Shown: positions 8,375 to 18,368, counted from the first letter of the stretch. The stretch: 64,000 nt of DNA from Lacihabitans soyangensis (GCF_024343775.1 NZ_RJUF01000021.1:1-64000), one strand, 5' to 3'. Numbers and translations: made by a program. Notes: a model not told the origin generated them from the sequence alone.

Positions 8375-9499
8375 ATGAAGTTTGTCGTTTCGTCCTCAGA
8401 ATTAGTAAAAAACCTTTCAAATATAAGCGGTGTTATAGCTCCAAATCCTTTAGTTCCGATTCTGGAAAACTTCCTTTTCGAACTCGACAAAACTTCACTG
8501 ACAGTTACTGCCTCCGATATGCAAACTGTAATGGTGGCAGATTTAATGGTGGACTCCAGCGACTCAGTTTCGGTAGCTATACCAGGCAAACTTTTGATGG
8601 ATACGCTTAAAAGTTTACCAGAGCAACCGATTACGGTAAGCATCAGCAGTGAGACTTTTGGTGTGGAAATAACTACCTCCAATGGACGCTTTAAAATAGC
8701 CGGCGAAAATCCAATGGATTTTCCGAGAGCTCCGCAGGTAAACAGAAACTTCAATATTGAACTTGACTCTCAAGTATTGGCTTCTGCGATAAATAACACA
8801 TTGTTTGCTACAAGTACTGACGACCTCCGCCCAGCCATGACGGGTGTGTACATAGACATTCAGGAAGAAAGTACAACTTTCGTAGCAACTGATGGTCACA
8901 GACTTATCAGATACCGTAGAGAAGACATAAAATCTACGACACCTACAACGATGATTTTGCCTAGAAAAGCCTTGAACCTGATCAAGATTTCTTTGCCGTC
9001 GGGTTCTGTGCCGGTTGTCACCGAATTTAGCAACTCTAATGCTTTCTTTAGTTTTGGCAACATAAAATTGATCTGTAGACTAATAGACGAGCGTTATCCA
9101 GACTATGAAAATGTGATTCCAAAAGCTAACCCACACCGCATGACGGTAGAAAGGTCTAAGTTCTTGAATTCATTGAAAAGGATTGCCATTTTCTCTAACA
9201 AAACCACTCACCAAATCAGACTCAAAATAACCGCTGATGAATTAACTATTTCTGCTGAAGATTTAGACTATTCTAACGAGGCTGTTGAGAAAATCTCGTG
9301 CGAATACGTAGGAGACGACATGGAGATAGGTTTTAACGCTAAGTTTTTGGCTGAAATGTTGAGCAACATCAGTTCATCTACCATCACTATGGAGTTGTCT
9401 CTACCTAACAGAGCTGGCTTGATTATACCTTCTGACAAAATAGAAAACGAAGACATCTTGATGCTCGTAATGCCAGTTATGTTGAACTCGTATTCTTAA
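8375..9499 (+). CDS. dnaN: DNA polymerase III sliding clamp, beta subunit
   Basis: The 374-residue protein is the normal length for DnaN and reads through all three clamp domains: the N-terminal domain, the central domain with the conserved ATDGHRL (about residue 171), and the C-terminal domain ending in a hydrophobic MLVMPVMLNSYS. The last part corresponds to the MPM(R/L) end that forms the peptide-binding pocket. The clamp dimer encircles DNA and tethers polymerase III and repair enzymes. It is a single-gene unit here: a candidate promoter lies upstream and a strong terminator follows. It is not next to dnaA or recF. Confidence 0.97.
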   Translation: MKFVVSSSELVKNLSNISGVIAPNPLVPILENFLFELDKTSLTVTASDMQTVMVADLMVDSSDSVSVAIPGKLLMDTLKSLPEQPITVSISSETFGVEITTSNGRFKIAGENPMDFPRAPQVNRNFNIELDSQVLASAINNTLFATSTDDLRPAMTGVYIDIQEESTTFVATDGHRLIRYRREDIKSTTPTTMILPRKALNLIKISLPSGSVPVVTEFSNSNAFFSFGNIKLICRLIDERYPDYENVIPKANPHRMTVERSKFLNSLKRIAIFSNKTTHQIRLKITADELTISAEDLDYSNEAVEKISCEYVGDDMEIGFNAKFLAEMLSNISSSTITMELSLPNRAGLIIPSDKIENEDILMLVMPVMLNSYS

Positions 9500-9530
9500 A
9501 GATAACAATAAACCTTTTCTTTATAAACTT

Positions 9531-9557
9531 AAGCCCCGGATTTCTGGGGCTTTTTTT
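9531..9557 (+). terminator. intrinsic terminator after dnaN
   Basis: AAGCCCC at 9531-9537 pairs with GGGGCTT at 9546-9552 and is followed by a T run. It lies 32 bp after the dnaN stop and before the convergent gene. Confidence 0.85.
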
Positions 9558-9564
9558 GTGAGCG

Positions 9565-10080
9565 TTAAGACTGAAACTTTTCAGGACACAATTTCTTCAA
9601 TATAGCACTAAGCTCCTCTGACTTTTGAGTTCCAATCATTAGTTTTGAAGTGTCCTTAAATTGTAATTGCAAACCAGTATTTCCTTTAATGTTGTATGCT
9701 TTACCACTGAAACCGTATCTCAATCCCCACCCTCCGTATTCCAAAAGTGGCTTATACTTGCGGATTTTTGCTGTTGAAATAGATTCCCATTTGAGAAATT
9801 TATATTGAATATGAAAAGGAAATAACCTAACAGCTATTCCCTCTTCACCAATAGAGGTTTCTAACCGGATATTCCAAAACAATAATAATATTAAAAACAA
9901 GAATACACTTGGAATAAATAAGCTCATTTCAATCATCCGATTATCCCCTTCCGCTAGCTTCTGTATAAATTGGCTCGATGCTAAATATATAAAATATATT
10001 AACAAAGCTACCAACGGAATCCACAGCCACCAATGGTTGAATCTTTGTGTTTCTTTGAAAAGAGGTTGAGTACTCATCAA
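9565..10080 (-). CDS. hypothetical membrane protein, 171 aa
   Basis: Two hydrophobic helices (about residues 19-37 and 48-66) are followed by a soluble C-terminal domain of about 100 residues that may be a PH-like fold (YGFSGKAYNIKGNTGLQLQFKD, in two halves), as seen in small two-helix bPH-type proteins. The function is not recognised. It is convergent with dnaN and shares the gap that holds the dnaN terminator. It is not clearly in an operon: the DUF1080 gene lies on the same strand upstream, but a terminator separates them. Confidence 0.65.
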   Translation of the reverse strand: MMSTQPLFKETQRFNHWWLWIPLVALLIYFIYLASSQFIQKLAEGDNRMIEMSLFIPSVFLFLILLLFWNIRLETSIGEEGIAVRLFPFHIQYKFLKWESISTAKIRKYKPLLEYGGWGLRYGFSGKAYNIKGNTGLQLQFKDTSKLMIGTQKSEELSAILKKLCPEKFQS

Positions 10081-10123
10081 CTACCATGTTTAAGTATTTG
10101 AAAATGACATTCTGATTTAAAAC

Positions 10124-10157
10124 AAAAAAACCATGAAACTAAGTGCCTCATGGTTTT
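10124..10157 (-). terminator. intrinsic terminator after the DUF1080 gene
   Basis: AAAACCATGA at 10127-10136 and TCATGGTTTT at 10148-10157 form a perfect 10-bp stem with an 11-nt loop. On the minus strand it ends in a seven-T run. It lies 19 bp past the DUF1080 stop codon and closes the fucosidase-DUF1080 unit. Confidence 0.85.
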
Positions 10158-10175
10158 AGTTTGTGATAAAATATC

Positions 10176-10844
10176 TCAAAGTTCTTTAATCCTGATTTTT
10201 CTAAACGAAACCATATCGCCGTGGTCTTGGAGTGATATTTTTCCTTTAGCATGAGCCTTTGCATAAGGCCATTTTGCGAATTTACTTCCTGCCACATCAT
10301 CGGCCCATTTTACGCTGCCGTATTCGTAAGACGCTGTTTTTATTCCATTTACAAAATGCTCAATCACATTGTTTTTAATCACCAACTTCCCTTTGTTCCA
10401 CTCTCCTGCCGGTTTTACGGCTTTCAGGTCTAATGGAGCTTGAATATCGTAGTTGGCACCAGTTTTTTGAACGTCCTTTATTTTGTCAGGATAATTTACG
10501 TCGTCAATAATCTGAAATTCTGGACCTGAGGCATAAGGAGCAAAAAGCTCTTTGATATTTACATCTTCTATGACCTTATATATAACGCCGCTGTTACCTT
10601 TTGGAGCACATTTAAACTCAAACTCCAAGATATAGTCGCCATATTCTTTGTCGCTTACCAAGTCGCCATTACCACCATGTGTCATCAATACGCCATCCAT
10701 AACATGCCACCCTTTCACACCTGTTTCTTTCCAAGTGTGCCAACCATTGGTGGTTTTTCCGTCGAAAAGGTTCACCCATTTTTTCTTTTGGGCTGTAACC
10801 GATAGGGTTAACAAAATCAATGCTACTGCAAATATTTTTTTCAT
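10176..10844 (-). CDS. DUF1080 (3-keto-disaccharide hydrolase-like) secreted protein
   Basis: The 222-residue protein has a signal peptide (MKKIFAVALILLTLSVTAQ) and one DUF1080 / 3-keto-disaccharide hydrolase domain, a concanavalin-like beta-sandwich. It begins with KWVNLFDGKTTNGWHTW and contains GNSGVIYKV and FVNGIKTASYE, all typical of the family. Relatives hydrolyse 3-keto-glycosides in the periplasm; the substrate here is not known. It follows the GH29 fucosidase on the same strand after 75 bp, so the two probably form one transcript ending at the terminator at 10124-10157. Confidence 0.9.
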   Translation of the reverse strand: MKKIFAVALILLTLSVTAQKKKWVNLFDGKTTNGWHTWKETGVKGWHVMDGVLMTHGGNGDLVSDKEYGDYILEFEFKCAPKGNSGVIYKVIEDVNIKELFAPYASGPEFQIIDDVNYPDKIKDVQKTGANYDIQAPLDLKAVKPAGEWNKGKLVIKNNVIEHFVNGIKTASYEYGSVKWADDVAGSKFAKWPYAKAHAKGKISLQDHGDMVSFRKIRIKEL

Positions 10845-10919
10845 CTTTAAGGTTTGTTTTTTTTATAAATATAAGTGTTTTTTTAAATACTCAACAGAAA
10901 ATTAGACCAACGATTTGTT

Positions 10920-12368
10920 TCAGAATTCATATTTGAAAGCCAAAGCAGGTTCGTTCTTATATTTTTCAAGCAATTTCTTCGAAATCCAAACGGTGGTTTT
11001 ATCTCCTTTGGTTTCCCATTTCAAAGTTTCCGATTCCCCAACTATGTTTACTTTAGAGCCTTTCTTCGGCGAGTTTCCTTGCCAAGTAATAGTTTCCTTT
11101 AAGAGTTTATCTAATGAGATTTTTTGAATAGCAAAGGCATACTTGTCTTTACTTTTTGTAAAATAAACGTCTCCAGATTGAAAATTCTCGAGGCTTCTTG
11201 TATTGTAAATGGCCTCTCCAAACTTGTTCAACCAAACACCTATTTCGTTCAATCTACTTATTTGTTCGGGCAAAAATTCTCCCTCAGCTGTAGGTCCAAC
11301 TCCAAGTAGCAAATTCCCACCTTTGGCCACAATCTCAATCAAGGTATGAATTACTGTGGCTGATGGTTTAAAGTTATCATTAGGAACAAAACCCCAAGCT
11401 CCTCCCAAAGTAATACAGCTTTCCCATGGGTTATCAGACCTGTCTTTAGGAATAGCTTGCTCAGGTGTGCGGTAATTTTCGAATTCACCGTGAACGGTTC
11501 TGTCAACTATCAATATACCCTCTTGGTTTTTCCTGACCATTTTTGCCACCTTAGGCATATTTATCTCTTGGTCAAAGTCTGGAATTGGAGCACCCCAAGC
11601 ACGCACCTCGTCAGTCACGGTATTTCTTGGTCGCACCCAGCCACCATCAAGCCAAAGGATATCTATTTTACCATAATCAGTAGTTAACTCATTGAGTTGG
11701 TTATGGGTATATTCTACGAATTTATTCCAACGCCAAGGATTTTTCCTAATGTCATAGTTCACATTTCTGTTTGGCGTCGAATGTCTATCCCACCAAAAAT
11801 ACTGCGAGTGCCAGTCTGGTTTTGAATAATAGGCTCCTATCAAGAAATTCTGTTTTCTAAATGCGTCGAAAACATACTTTGCCACGTCGGCTTTTGGGTT
11901 TCCTTTAAAAGGCCCATTGGAAATTTTAAAATCCGAAAACTTGGTATCGAACATATTAAAACCATCGTGGTGCTTGGTCGTAAATACCAAATACTTCATA
12001 CCTGCAGATTTAGCGGCCGTGGCCCAAGCCTCAGGGTTAAATTTTACCGGATTAAATGATTTATCCAAACCCCAGTACCATTTCTTATAGTCCGCATAGT
12101 TACTCGTGGAGTCACGAGTAATCCAGTCCTCGTCGCACAAGCTCCAAGACTCTATGATGCCCGGAACCGCATAAAGTCCCCAGTGAATTATAATTCCGAA
12201 CTTCTGATCACGCCAGTTTTCTAGATTCTGTGCAACTTCTTTTTCTTTGGGATATTGATATTCTGTAGAAATGGGATGGACAGAACTTTGGCCGAAAGCA
12301 GAATTAAAAATGGAGAAGAAAAGTAGAAAAATCGAAAATTGTTTTCTGCAAAAAACAGTCATTTGCAT
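10920..12368 (-). CDS. secreted alpha-L-fucosidase, glycoside hydrolase family 29
   Basis: The 482-residue enzyme has a signal peptide ending near NSAFGQS and a GH29 TIM barrel with KFGIIIHWGLYAVPG, YLVFTTKHHDGFNMFDT and KIDILWLDGGW, the strand that carries the catalytic nucleophile Asp. A C-terminal beta domain follows. It would release alpha-L-fucose from glycans in the periplasm or at the cell surface. It lies upstream of the DUF1080 gene and divergent from the membrane regulator across 132 bp. Start M1 or M3 are both possible. Confidence 0.93.
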   Translation of the reverse strand: MQMTVFCRKQFSIFLLFFSIFNSAFGQSSVHPISTEYQYPKEKEVAQNLENWRDQKFGIIIHWGLYAVPGIIESWSLCDEDWITRDSTSNYADYKKWYWGLDKSFNPVKFNPEAWATAAKSAGMKYLVFTTKHHDGFNMFDTKFSDFKISNGPFKGNPKADVAKYVFDAFRKQNFLIGAYYSKPDWHSQYFWWDRHSTPNRNVNYDIRKNPWRWNKFVEYTHNQLNELTTDYGKIDILWLDGGWVRPRNTVTDEVRAWGAPIPDFDQEINMPKVAKMVRKNQEGILIVDRTVHGEFENYRTPEQAIPKDRSDNPWESCITLGGAWGFVPNDNFKPSATVIHTLIEIVAKGGNLLLGVGPTAEGEFLPEQISRLNEIGVWLNKFGEAIYNTRSLENFQSGDVYFTKSKDKYAFAIQKISLDKLLKETITWQGNSPKKGSKVNIVGESETLKWETKGDKTTVWISKKLLEKYKNEPALAFKYEF

Positions 12369-12500
12369 TATAATGTGTTTATTTTGATATTAAAAAATTT
12401 TAATAAAATTATTCGTTTCTATAAATAAAAAGTTAATTATTACTTAATGAAATAATAAAATGGTTAACTTTTGACGAAATTTGGGATACAGTTCTAAAAT

Positions 12501-15056
12501 ATGCTTCAAAAAACGTTCTTATTGTTTCTTCTATTTTTCAGCTCAAAACTTTGTGCCCAAGACTACGGATTGGAGTTTATGGGCCACGAGGTGAATCCCG
12601 ACCAAAGAACCTCGCTTTCTCTCGGTGAAAATAAAGAATTGTGTTTTGATGACAACTTTGAACTGAATTTCGAGTTGAAGTTTAAAAAAAATGTTGTTTC
12701 ATACTTCGGCTACATATTCAGAATCGTAAACACTGAAGACCAACATATTGATCTATTATACAATTCAAGAAAAACCGAGAAGTTCAGAATTGTTAACAAA
12801 GACCTTAGCATAAGCACCAATTTCGGTCTTGACTCCGCAAAACTATATAGCAGTTGGTCTAAACTAAGATTTTTGTTTGATTATAAAACCAAAGAACTTA
12901 GTCTTTATGAAGGCAATAACCTTTTAGAAAGAAAAGCCGTAGTATTTAATAAAAAGAGCTGCCTGAAGATTTACTTTGGCGGAAATCAAAACACCAAATT
13001 TGCCACGAAAGATGTGTTACCAACATATATCCGAAACATTACGCTTCTAAAAGGCAACAAAGTAACTAATGTCTGGAAACTCAATGATGTTTATGGAAAT
13101 GTGGCCAAAGAAACTCAAAAGGCAAACCATGGAACAGTAACTAATGGCTCATGGATGCTCGTTAAGCACTACGAATGGCTTAAACGGATAGACACAACTT
13201 TCAAAGGACAAACAACTTTTTATTTTGACAGAAATATTAATCATTTTTTGATACATGCCGACGAAGGGAGTTTTTATTTTGATGAAAAAAAATCTGCAAC
13301 CCTTGCCAGGCCTTTTGACAAAAAGTATATCAAGTTTACATTTGGAGACCAAGGCTATTTTCTGAAAGAATCCAAAACTGCAGTAAATGTTCGCCTAAAT
13401 CAAAAAGAGATTTTTGCGTATGATTCAAAAGGTAACTCCTGGAATATACCGCCAAACTTAAAGCCCGAACTAACCGAATATTGGCACCACAACCAGTATG
13501 TATTTCCCAAAGACACTGCCATGGTTTTTATTGGCGGTTATGGACAGTTTACTTACAAAAATAGTTTTCAGAAATATTCTTTCCTGAACAAAAGGTGGTC
13601 AGAACTCAACATGAAGGGTTATCGACTAGAGCCTAGATATATGTTTGGTATTGGCCACACCAAAGATCTTAACAAATCTTATATTTTTGGCGGCTACGGC
13701 TCCAAAACGGGTGAGCAAGAGATAAATCCACAGAATTACTATGACCTTCTAGAAGTAAATTGGCAGAACCTTTCAATAAGAAAAGTTTATACATTAGAAA
13801 CCCCCGAAAACCCTTTCGTGGTCGTAAAATCGATGGTGGTGGACGAGAAAAAACAAGTTTTTTATGCCTTAATATATAATCAGCTGAACTTTAAAAGCTC
13901 GTTACAACTAATACGTGGATCACTTAGAAAACCCGAATACGAGATTATAGGAAAACCAATTCCGTATGATTTTCAGGATGTAGCAAGTTCCGCAGACTTG
14001 GCTTTTGACGAAAAAAACCAAAAGTTGGTTTGTATAACCTATCACTATGACAGAATAAAAAATCTATCTTTTCACAAGGTTTACACGCTCGATTTTCCAC
14101 CTGCAAACATAGAGGCTACCATTGCACAAAAAGAAAGTGGTTTTGTAAAGTGGCTAACTATTTTGGCTATTGTTTTACTTATTTTAGTTCCTTTAGTCTT
14201 AATGATATTTTACTATAGGCAGCACAGAAACAAAAAGCCACCCATTGAATTAGCACCAGAAAATACCTCAAAAACTGAGGAATCAAGAGTCGAATTGACC
14301 ACAGAAAGGCCAATTATGGAGGAAAACAAAAGGAGCAGGCTTATTTTATTTGGGGGCTTTCAATTTTTAACCTCCAAAGGCGAAGACCTCAGTGTGCATT
14401 TTACTCCGCTATTAAAAGAGTTGTTCTTGTATCTTATGTTGAACTCGATCAAATGGAACAAAAGCGTTAATTCTCAACAGCTCAATGACTTGTTTTGGTA
14501 TGATAAAACGGCAACAAGTGCCCGAAACAACCGTTCGGTAAATCTTACAAAGCTCAAGGTGATTTTTGAGCAAGTCGGACATATACAAATTTCAAAAGAG
14601 TCGGGCGACTGGCAGATAATATTTGATCCAAGCCATGTTTTTGTAGACTACTACGACTTTTTGAAATTGACTGACGAAAAGAAAAACCTCAACAAGGAAG
14701 AAATAAACCTCCTCACAAAAATTGTTTCAAGAGGCAACTTCCTTTTCAATCTCGAATATGAATGGCTCGAACCTTTCAAATCAGAGATATCAAACCGGGT
14801 TATTGATGCCTATACTTCGTATTCAAAAGGCCTAAGCTTTGAAACCGATGCACAAGAAATCATCGAAATAGCTGATAAGATTTTTGTGTTTGACAAAGTA
14901 GACGAAACGGCCATGGAAATGAAATGTAAGGCGTTGGTAGTTCTTGGCAAACATTCTTTAGCCCTAAAATGCTACGAACATTTTGAAAAAGAATACCATC
15001 TTTTGTATGCTGAAAATTTCAGCAAATCGTTCAAACAAATCATAAATAGTATTTAA
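12501..15056 (+). CDS. membrane-anchored regulator: extracytoplasmic LamG/Kelch-like sensor, one TM helix, SARP-like DNA-binding output
   Basis: This 851-residue protein starts with a signal peptide (FLLFFSSKLCAQ). A beta-rich region (about residues 20-220) looks LamG/ConA-like, and a Kelch-like region (about 330-530) carries VFIGGYGQFTYKN and IFGGYGSKTGEQ. One membrane helix lies at about 549-572. The cytoplasmic part has a winged-helix domain (about 612-700; LILFGGFQFLTSKG, then FTPLLKELFLYL, then ARNNRSVNLTKLKVIF) that matches the wHTH of SARP/BTAD regulators. A helical BTAD-like region (about 710-851) follows. I infer a one-component trans-membrane regulator, probably controlling the SusC/SusD genes 214 bp downstream or the divergent fucosidase. 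The domain assignments come from reading motifs, not from a search. Confidence 0.65.
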   Translation: MLQKTFLLFLLFFSSKLCAQDYGLEFMGHEVNPDQRTSLSLGENKELCFDDNFELNFELKFKKNVVSYFGYIFRIVNTEDQHIDLLYNSRKTEKFRIVNKDLSISTNFGLDSAKLYSSWSKLRFLFDYKTKELSLYEGNNLLERKAVVFNKKSCLKIYFGGNQNTKFATKDVLPTYIRNITLLKGNKVTNVWKLNDVYGNVAKETQKANHGTVTNGSWMLVKHYEWLKRIDTTFKGQTTFYFDRNINHFLIHADEGSFYFDEKKSATLARPFDKKYIKFTFGDQGYFLKESKTAVNVRLNQKEIFAYDSKGNSWNIPPNLKPELTEYWHHNQYVFPKDTAMVFIGGYGQFTYKNSFQKYSFLNKRWSELNMKGYRLEPRYMFGIGHTKDLNKSYIFGGYGSKTGEQEINPQNYYDLLEVNWQNLSIRKVYTLETPENPFVVVKSMVVDEKKQVFYALIYNQLNFKSSLQLIRGSLRKPEYEIIGKPIPYDFQDVASSADLAFDEKNQKLVCITYHYDRIKNLSFHKVYTLDFPPANIEATIAQKESGFVKWLTILAIVLLILVPLVLMIFYYRQHRNKKPPIELAPENTSKTEESRVELTTERPIMEENKRSRLILFGGFQFLTSKGEDLSVHFTPLLKELFLYLMLNSIKWNKSVNSQQLNDLFWYDKTATSARNNRSVNLTKLKVIFEQVGHIQISKESGDWQIIFDPSHVFVDYYDFLKLTDEKKNLNKEEINLLTKIVSRGNFLFNLEYEWLEPFKSEISNRVIDAYTSYSKGLSFETDAQEIIEIADKIFVFDKVDETAMEMKCKALVVLGKHSLALKCYEHFEKEYHLLYAENFSKSFKQIINSI

Positions 15057-15088
15057 ACTGCCTTTAAAGCCCATTTTTCTGCATATTA

Positions 15089-15151
15089 ATGGGTAAATCT
15101 GCCCATAATTCTTTTATTATTTAATTTAATAAGGCTTGGCTTTTTATTAAA
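15089..15151 (+). other. two hairpins between the regulator and susC
   Basis: ATGGGT (15089-15094) pairs with GCCCAT (15101-15106), a possible weak terminator for the regulator gene. TTTAATAA (15125-15132) and TTATTAAA (15144-15151) form a perfect inverted repeat with an 11-bp spacer that could be an operator for the susC unit. The DNA is AT-rich, so chance is a real alternative. Confidence 0.35.
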
Positions 15152-15270
15152 AAAATTCAAAAATTAACTCAATCTTATTCTCACATTAAGTATTTATTAA
15201 TTTTAAATTAAAGGTCAAGATTAATTTGCAGAAAGTTTTTTAAACCTTGAAAATCAAATTTTACTCATTT

Positions 15271-18200
15271 ATGAAAAAAAATCTATTCAAAGTAATGATG
15301 TCGTTATTCATTACCATGATGGCCATGCAGTCGTATGCACAAGATGTAGCCATTAAAGGTAAAGTAACTGACGACTCTGGAAGCCCGATCTACGGAGTAA
15401 ACGTTGCCGTAAAAGGCACAACTAAAGGAACAATTACAGATAGTAATGGAGATTACAGTATTTCTGCTGCCAAAGGAAGCACTGTTACTTTTAGTTACAT
15501 CGGTTTTGCTGCCACAAACGTGGTTATCGGAAATGTATCAACAGTAAACGTAAGTCTGAAACCAGATGCAAGTATTTTAAACGAGGTGGTAGTTACTGCC
15601 CTTGGTATTTCTAAAGAAGCCAGAAAAGTAGGTTATGCGGTAACCACAGTAAGTGGCGACCAAATGATTAAAGCTAGAGAAACTAACGTAGCCTATTCAA
15701 TGGCCGGAAGAGTAGCCGGTTTGAACATTTCTGGTACAAACGGAGGTTCAGGCTCATCAGCAAGAATATTACTTAGAGGTATGGCCAGCTTCGGTGCTAG
15801 CTCGCCTTTGATTGTTCTTAACGGTGTGCCTATCGACAACACTCAAAGAGGTAGCTCTGGTGAGTGGGGTGGATCAGACAACGGTGATGGTATCTCAAAC
15901 CTTAACCCTGACGACATCGAAAACATGTCGGTTTTGAAAGGAGCATCAGCTTCGGCACTTTATGGTGCTCGTGCCGCCAACGGTGTGATTTTGATTACTA
16001 CCAAGTCAGGTAAAAAAGGCAAAATGGCCATTGACTATAATCTAAACACTGTAGCTGAGCAGGCTATCAACTTTACAGATTATCAGTATGAATACGGTCA
16101 AGGACTTAACGGAAAAAGACCTGACAACGTTACCAGTGCTCTTAACAGCGGTATGTTGAGCTGGGGTGAGAAATTGGACGGAAAATCTACTATTCAGTTT
16201 GATGGAAAAAGCTACCCTTACTCGGCTGTAAAAGACAATATGAAAAACTTCTACCGCACAGGAAGCTCTATTACCAACTCCATTTCGCTATCTAGCGGAA
16301 CAGAAACTGGTAGCTTCAGACTATCATTGGCAAACTTAGACAACAACTCTATCCTAAGAAATAGCGGTTTGACAAGAAGAACAGCCAACTTCACAGGGAA
16401 TCAGAAATTCGGTAAAAAACTGACCATTGATTTGATGGCCAATTTTGTTGATGACTTCAACAACAACAAGCCACAGTTGAGCGATGGCCCTATGAATGCC
16501 AACAATATAAACTTTTTGGCTACAAACGTAAGTGAGATGGCTTTACAGCCTGGTTACAATGCGGCAATTCCTACTGGAAACGAAATTCAATATAACGACG
16601 ATATCTACGTAACCAACCCATGGTTTGTTGTAAATCGTTATGAAAACGACGTGAAAAGAAAAAGAATGATTTCAGCCATCCAAGGCAAGTATGATATTAC
16701 AAAAAATATCTACGGTTTGGTAAGATTTGGTTATGACTACATCAATGACGGATTGTTCAAAATCACGCCAACTGGAACGGCCTACTCAGGTGGAAATGCC
16801 GGTGGATTAGACGATTTGGCAAAATCAACGACGATTGAGATGAACGCCGATGCGATTTTGGGCGGAACATTCAAAATCACGGATGATTTCGGAATTGATG
16901 CACTAGCCGGAGGAACTATCCGTAAAAACGAATACGACAGAGTAAAAATAGGCGGAGGTCCATTTGTGATTCCATTCTTCTATAGCCCTTTCAACGTTTT
17001 GAACTTCAACAGAGACTATTCGTACTCTAAGAAACAAGCCAACTCGGGCTATTACTCGTTGGACTTCAACTACAAAAATATGTTGATTCTCTCGACTACA
17101 GGTCGTTATGATGCCTTCTCTACATTGCCTACAAACAACCAAGGTATCTTTACTCCATCTTTCTCATTGAGCTATGACTTCACAGAGGCTTTGAAAATGG
17201 ACAAATTGACTTATGGAAAACTAAGAGCATCCTATGCAGTAGTAAGTGGTGAGCCATTGAGTCCTTATTCTACTTCGCAGTACTACAGTGTTGGATCGGC
17301 TATTCAAGGAATCACTACTGGTTCATTTGGTGGAAGCCTTCCAAACTTATTCTTGAAGCCATTTACGCTTACAGAATTTGAAGTTGGTACAGAGCTTAAG
17401 TTTTACAAAAACAGACTGGGTATTGACTTGGCATATTTCAATAGAAAAACCAACAATGAAATCATAAACGGTTCATTGTCTGAAGCCACAGGTTATTCTT
17501 CACAATTGATTGGTACTGGATCAACTCAAAACTCTGGTCTTGAAATGTTGCTAACAGGCGTATTAATTGAAAATAAAGACTTGAAATGGACCAGTTCATT
17601 GAACTTTACCAACATCAAAAACAAGATTATTGAAATCAACGGTTCTGGTTCAGAAAATCAACAATTGGGAATGGGTACTTATCGTCCTCTAAACGCCAAC
17701 ATAGCGATTATCAAAGGAATGCCTGGCCCACAAGTAATGGCTAACGACTACACTTACCTAAACGGTAAAATCGTAGTAGATGCAACTGGAATACCGGTTC
17801 AAAACGGAACAAGAACACCAATGGGTTCTGTATTGCCTAAAGTTTATGGTGGTCTTAACAACGAAGTAAGCTACAAAAACTTTAATTTGTCGTTCTTGAT
17901 TGACTACAGATTTGGAAACAAAATCTTGTCTGCAACCAACTACTACACTACCTTCAGAGGTCTGAACAAAATCACCTTGGAAGGGCGTGAAACCGGCGTA
18001 ACAGTAGACGGTGTAACTGCTGATGGTCAAGCCAATACCAAGAGCGTGCCAGCTCAAACTTACTACCAAAGCCTGGCAAGAAGAGTTTCTGCTCTGAATG
18101 TTTTAGATGGAGACTTTATCAAATTAAGACAAGTAACATTAGGATATTCTATCAAACCTAGCGTATTCGGTCGTCTTCCTATCAAATCAGCTGAAATATC

Positions 18201-18354
18201 AATTGTTGGTCGTAACCTATTGACTTTGTTCAAGAAGTCAGACAACATAGATCCTGAAGCTGGATTCTCGTCTCTAATAAACTATGCTGGTATAGAAGGT
18301 AACAGTTTGCCATCTACTAGAACTTATGGTTTAAACCTAAATGTTAAATTCTAA
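15271..18354 (+). CDS. SusC/RagA-family TonB-dependent outer-membrane receptor
   Basis: This 1027-residue receptor has a signal peptide ending in QSYAQ, an N-terminal carboxypeptidase-regulatory-like beta domain (KGKVTDDSGSPIYGVNVAVK), a TonB box region (LNEVVVTALG), a plug domain and a C-terminal beta barrel ending in NLNVKF. It imports glycans through the outer membrane with its SusD partner and energy from TonB. I chose ATG at 15271; the upstream TTG at 15247 would add eight residues before the signal peptide and is unlikely. The susD gene begins 14 bp after the stop, so the two are an operon. The fucosidase and regulator next door suggest a fucose-containing substrate, which is inference. 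Confidence 0.95.
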   Translation: MKKNLFKVMMSLFITMMAMQSYAQDVAIKGKVTDDSGSPIYGVNVAVKGTTKGTITDSNGDYSISAAKGSTVTFSYIGFAATNVVIGNVSTVNVSLKPDASILNEVVVTALGISKEARKVGYAVTTVSGDQMIKARETNVAYSMAGRVAGLNISGTNGGSGSSARILLRGMASFGASSPLIVLNGVPIDNTQRGSSGEWGGSDNGDGISNLNPDDIENMSVLKGASASALYGARAANGVILITTKSGKKGKMAIDYNLNTVAEQAINFTDYQYEYGQGLNGKRPDNVTSALNSGMLSWGEKLDGKSTIQFDGKSYPYSAVKDNMKNFYRTGSSITNSISLSSGTETGSFRLSLANLDNNSILRNSGLTRRTANFTGNQKFGKKLTIDLMANFVDDFNNNKPQLSDGPMNANNINFLATNVSEMALQPGYNAAIPTGNEIQYNDDIYVTNPWFVVNRYENDVKRKRMISAIQGKYDITKNIYGLVRFGYDYINDGLFKITPTGTAYSGGNAGGLDDLAKSTTIEMNADAILGGTFKITDDFGIDALAGGTIRKNEYDRVKIGGGPFVIPFFYSPFNVLNFNRDYSYSKKQANSGYYSLDFNYKNMLILSTTGRYDAFSTLPTNNQGIFTPSFSLSYDFTEALKMDKLTYGKLRASYAVVSGEPLSPYSTSQYYSVGSAIQGITTGSFGGSLPNLFLKPFTLTEFEVGTELKFYKNRLGIDLAYFNRKTNNEIINGSLSEATGYSSQLIGTGSTQNSGLEMLLTGVLIENKDLKWTSSLNFTNIKNKIIEINGSGSENQQLGMGTYRPLNANIAIIKGMPGPQVMANDYTYLNGKIVVDATGIPVQNGTRTPMGSVLPKVYGGLNNEVSYKNFNLSFLIDYRFGNKILSATNYYTTFRGLNKITLEGRETGVTVDGVTADGQANTKSVPAQTYYQSLARRVSALNVLDGDFIKLRQVTLGYSIKPSVFGRLPIKSAEISIVGRNLLTLFKKSDNIDPEAGFSSLINYAGIEGNSLPSTRTYGLNLNVKF

Positions 18355-18368
18355 ATCGTAAAAGAAAG

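Noticed and set aside
12369-12500. AT-rich palindromes in the fucosidase/regulator gap
   Set aside because: Short A/T-only dyads are expected by chance in this composition; no perfect box or longer dyad is seen.
15247-15270. TTG start for the first susC
   Set aside because: It would add eight residues before a good signal peptide; ATG 15271 gives a normal one.
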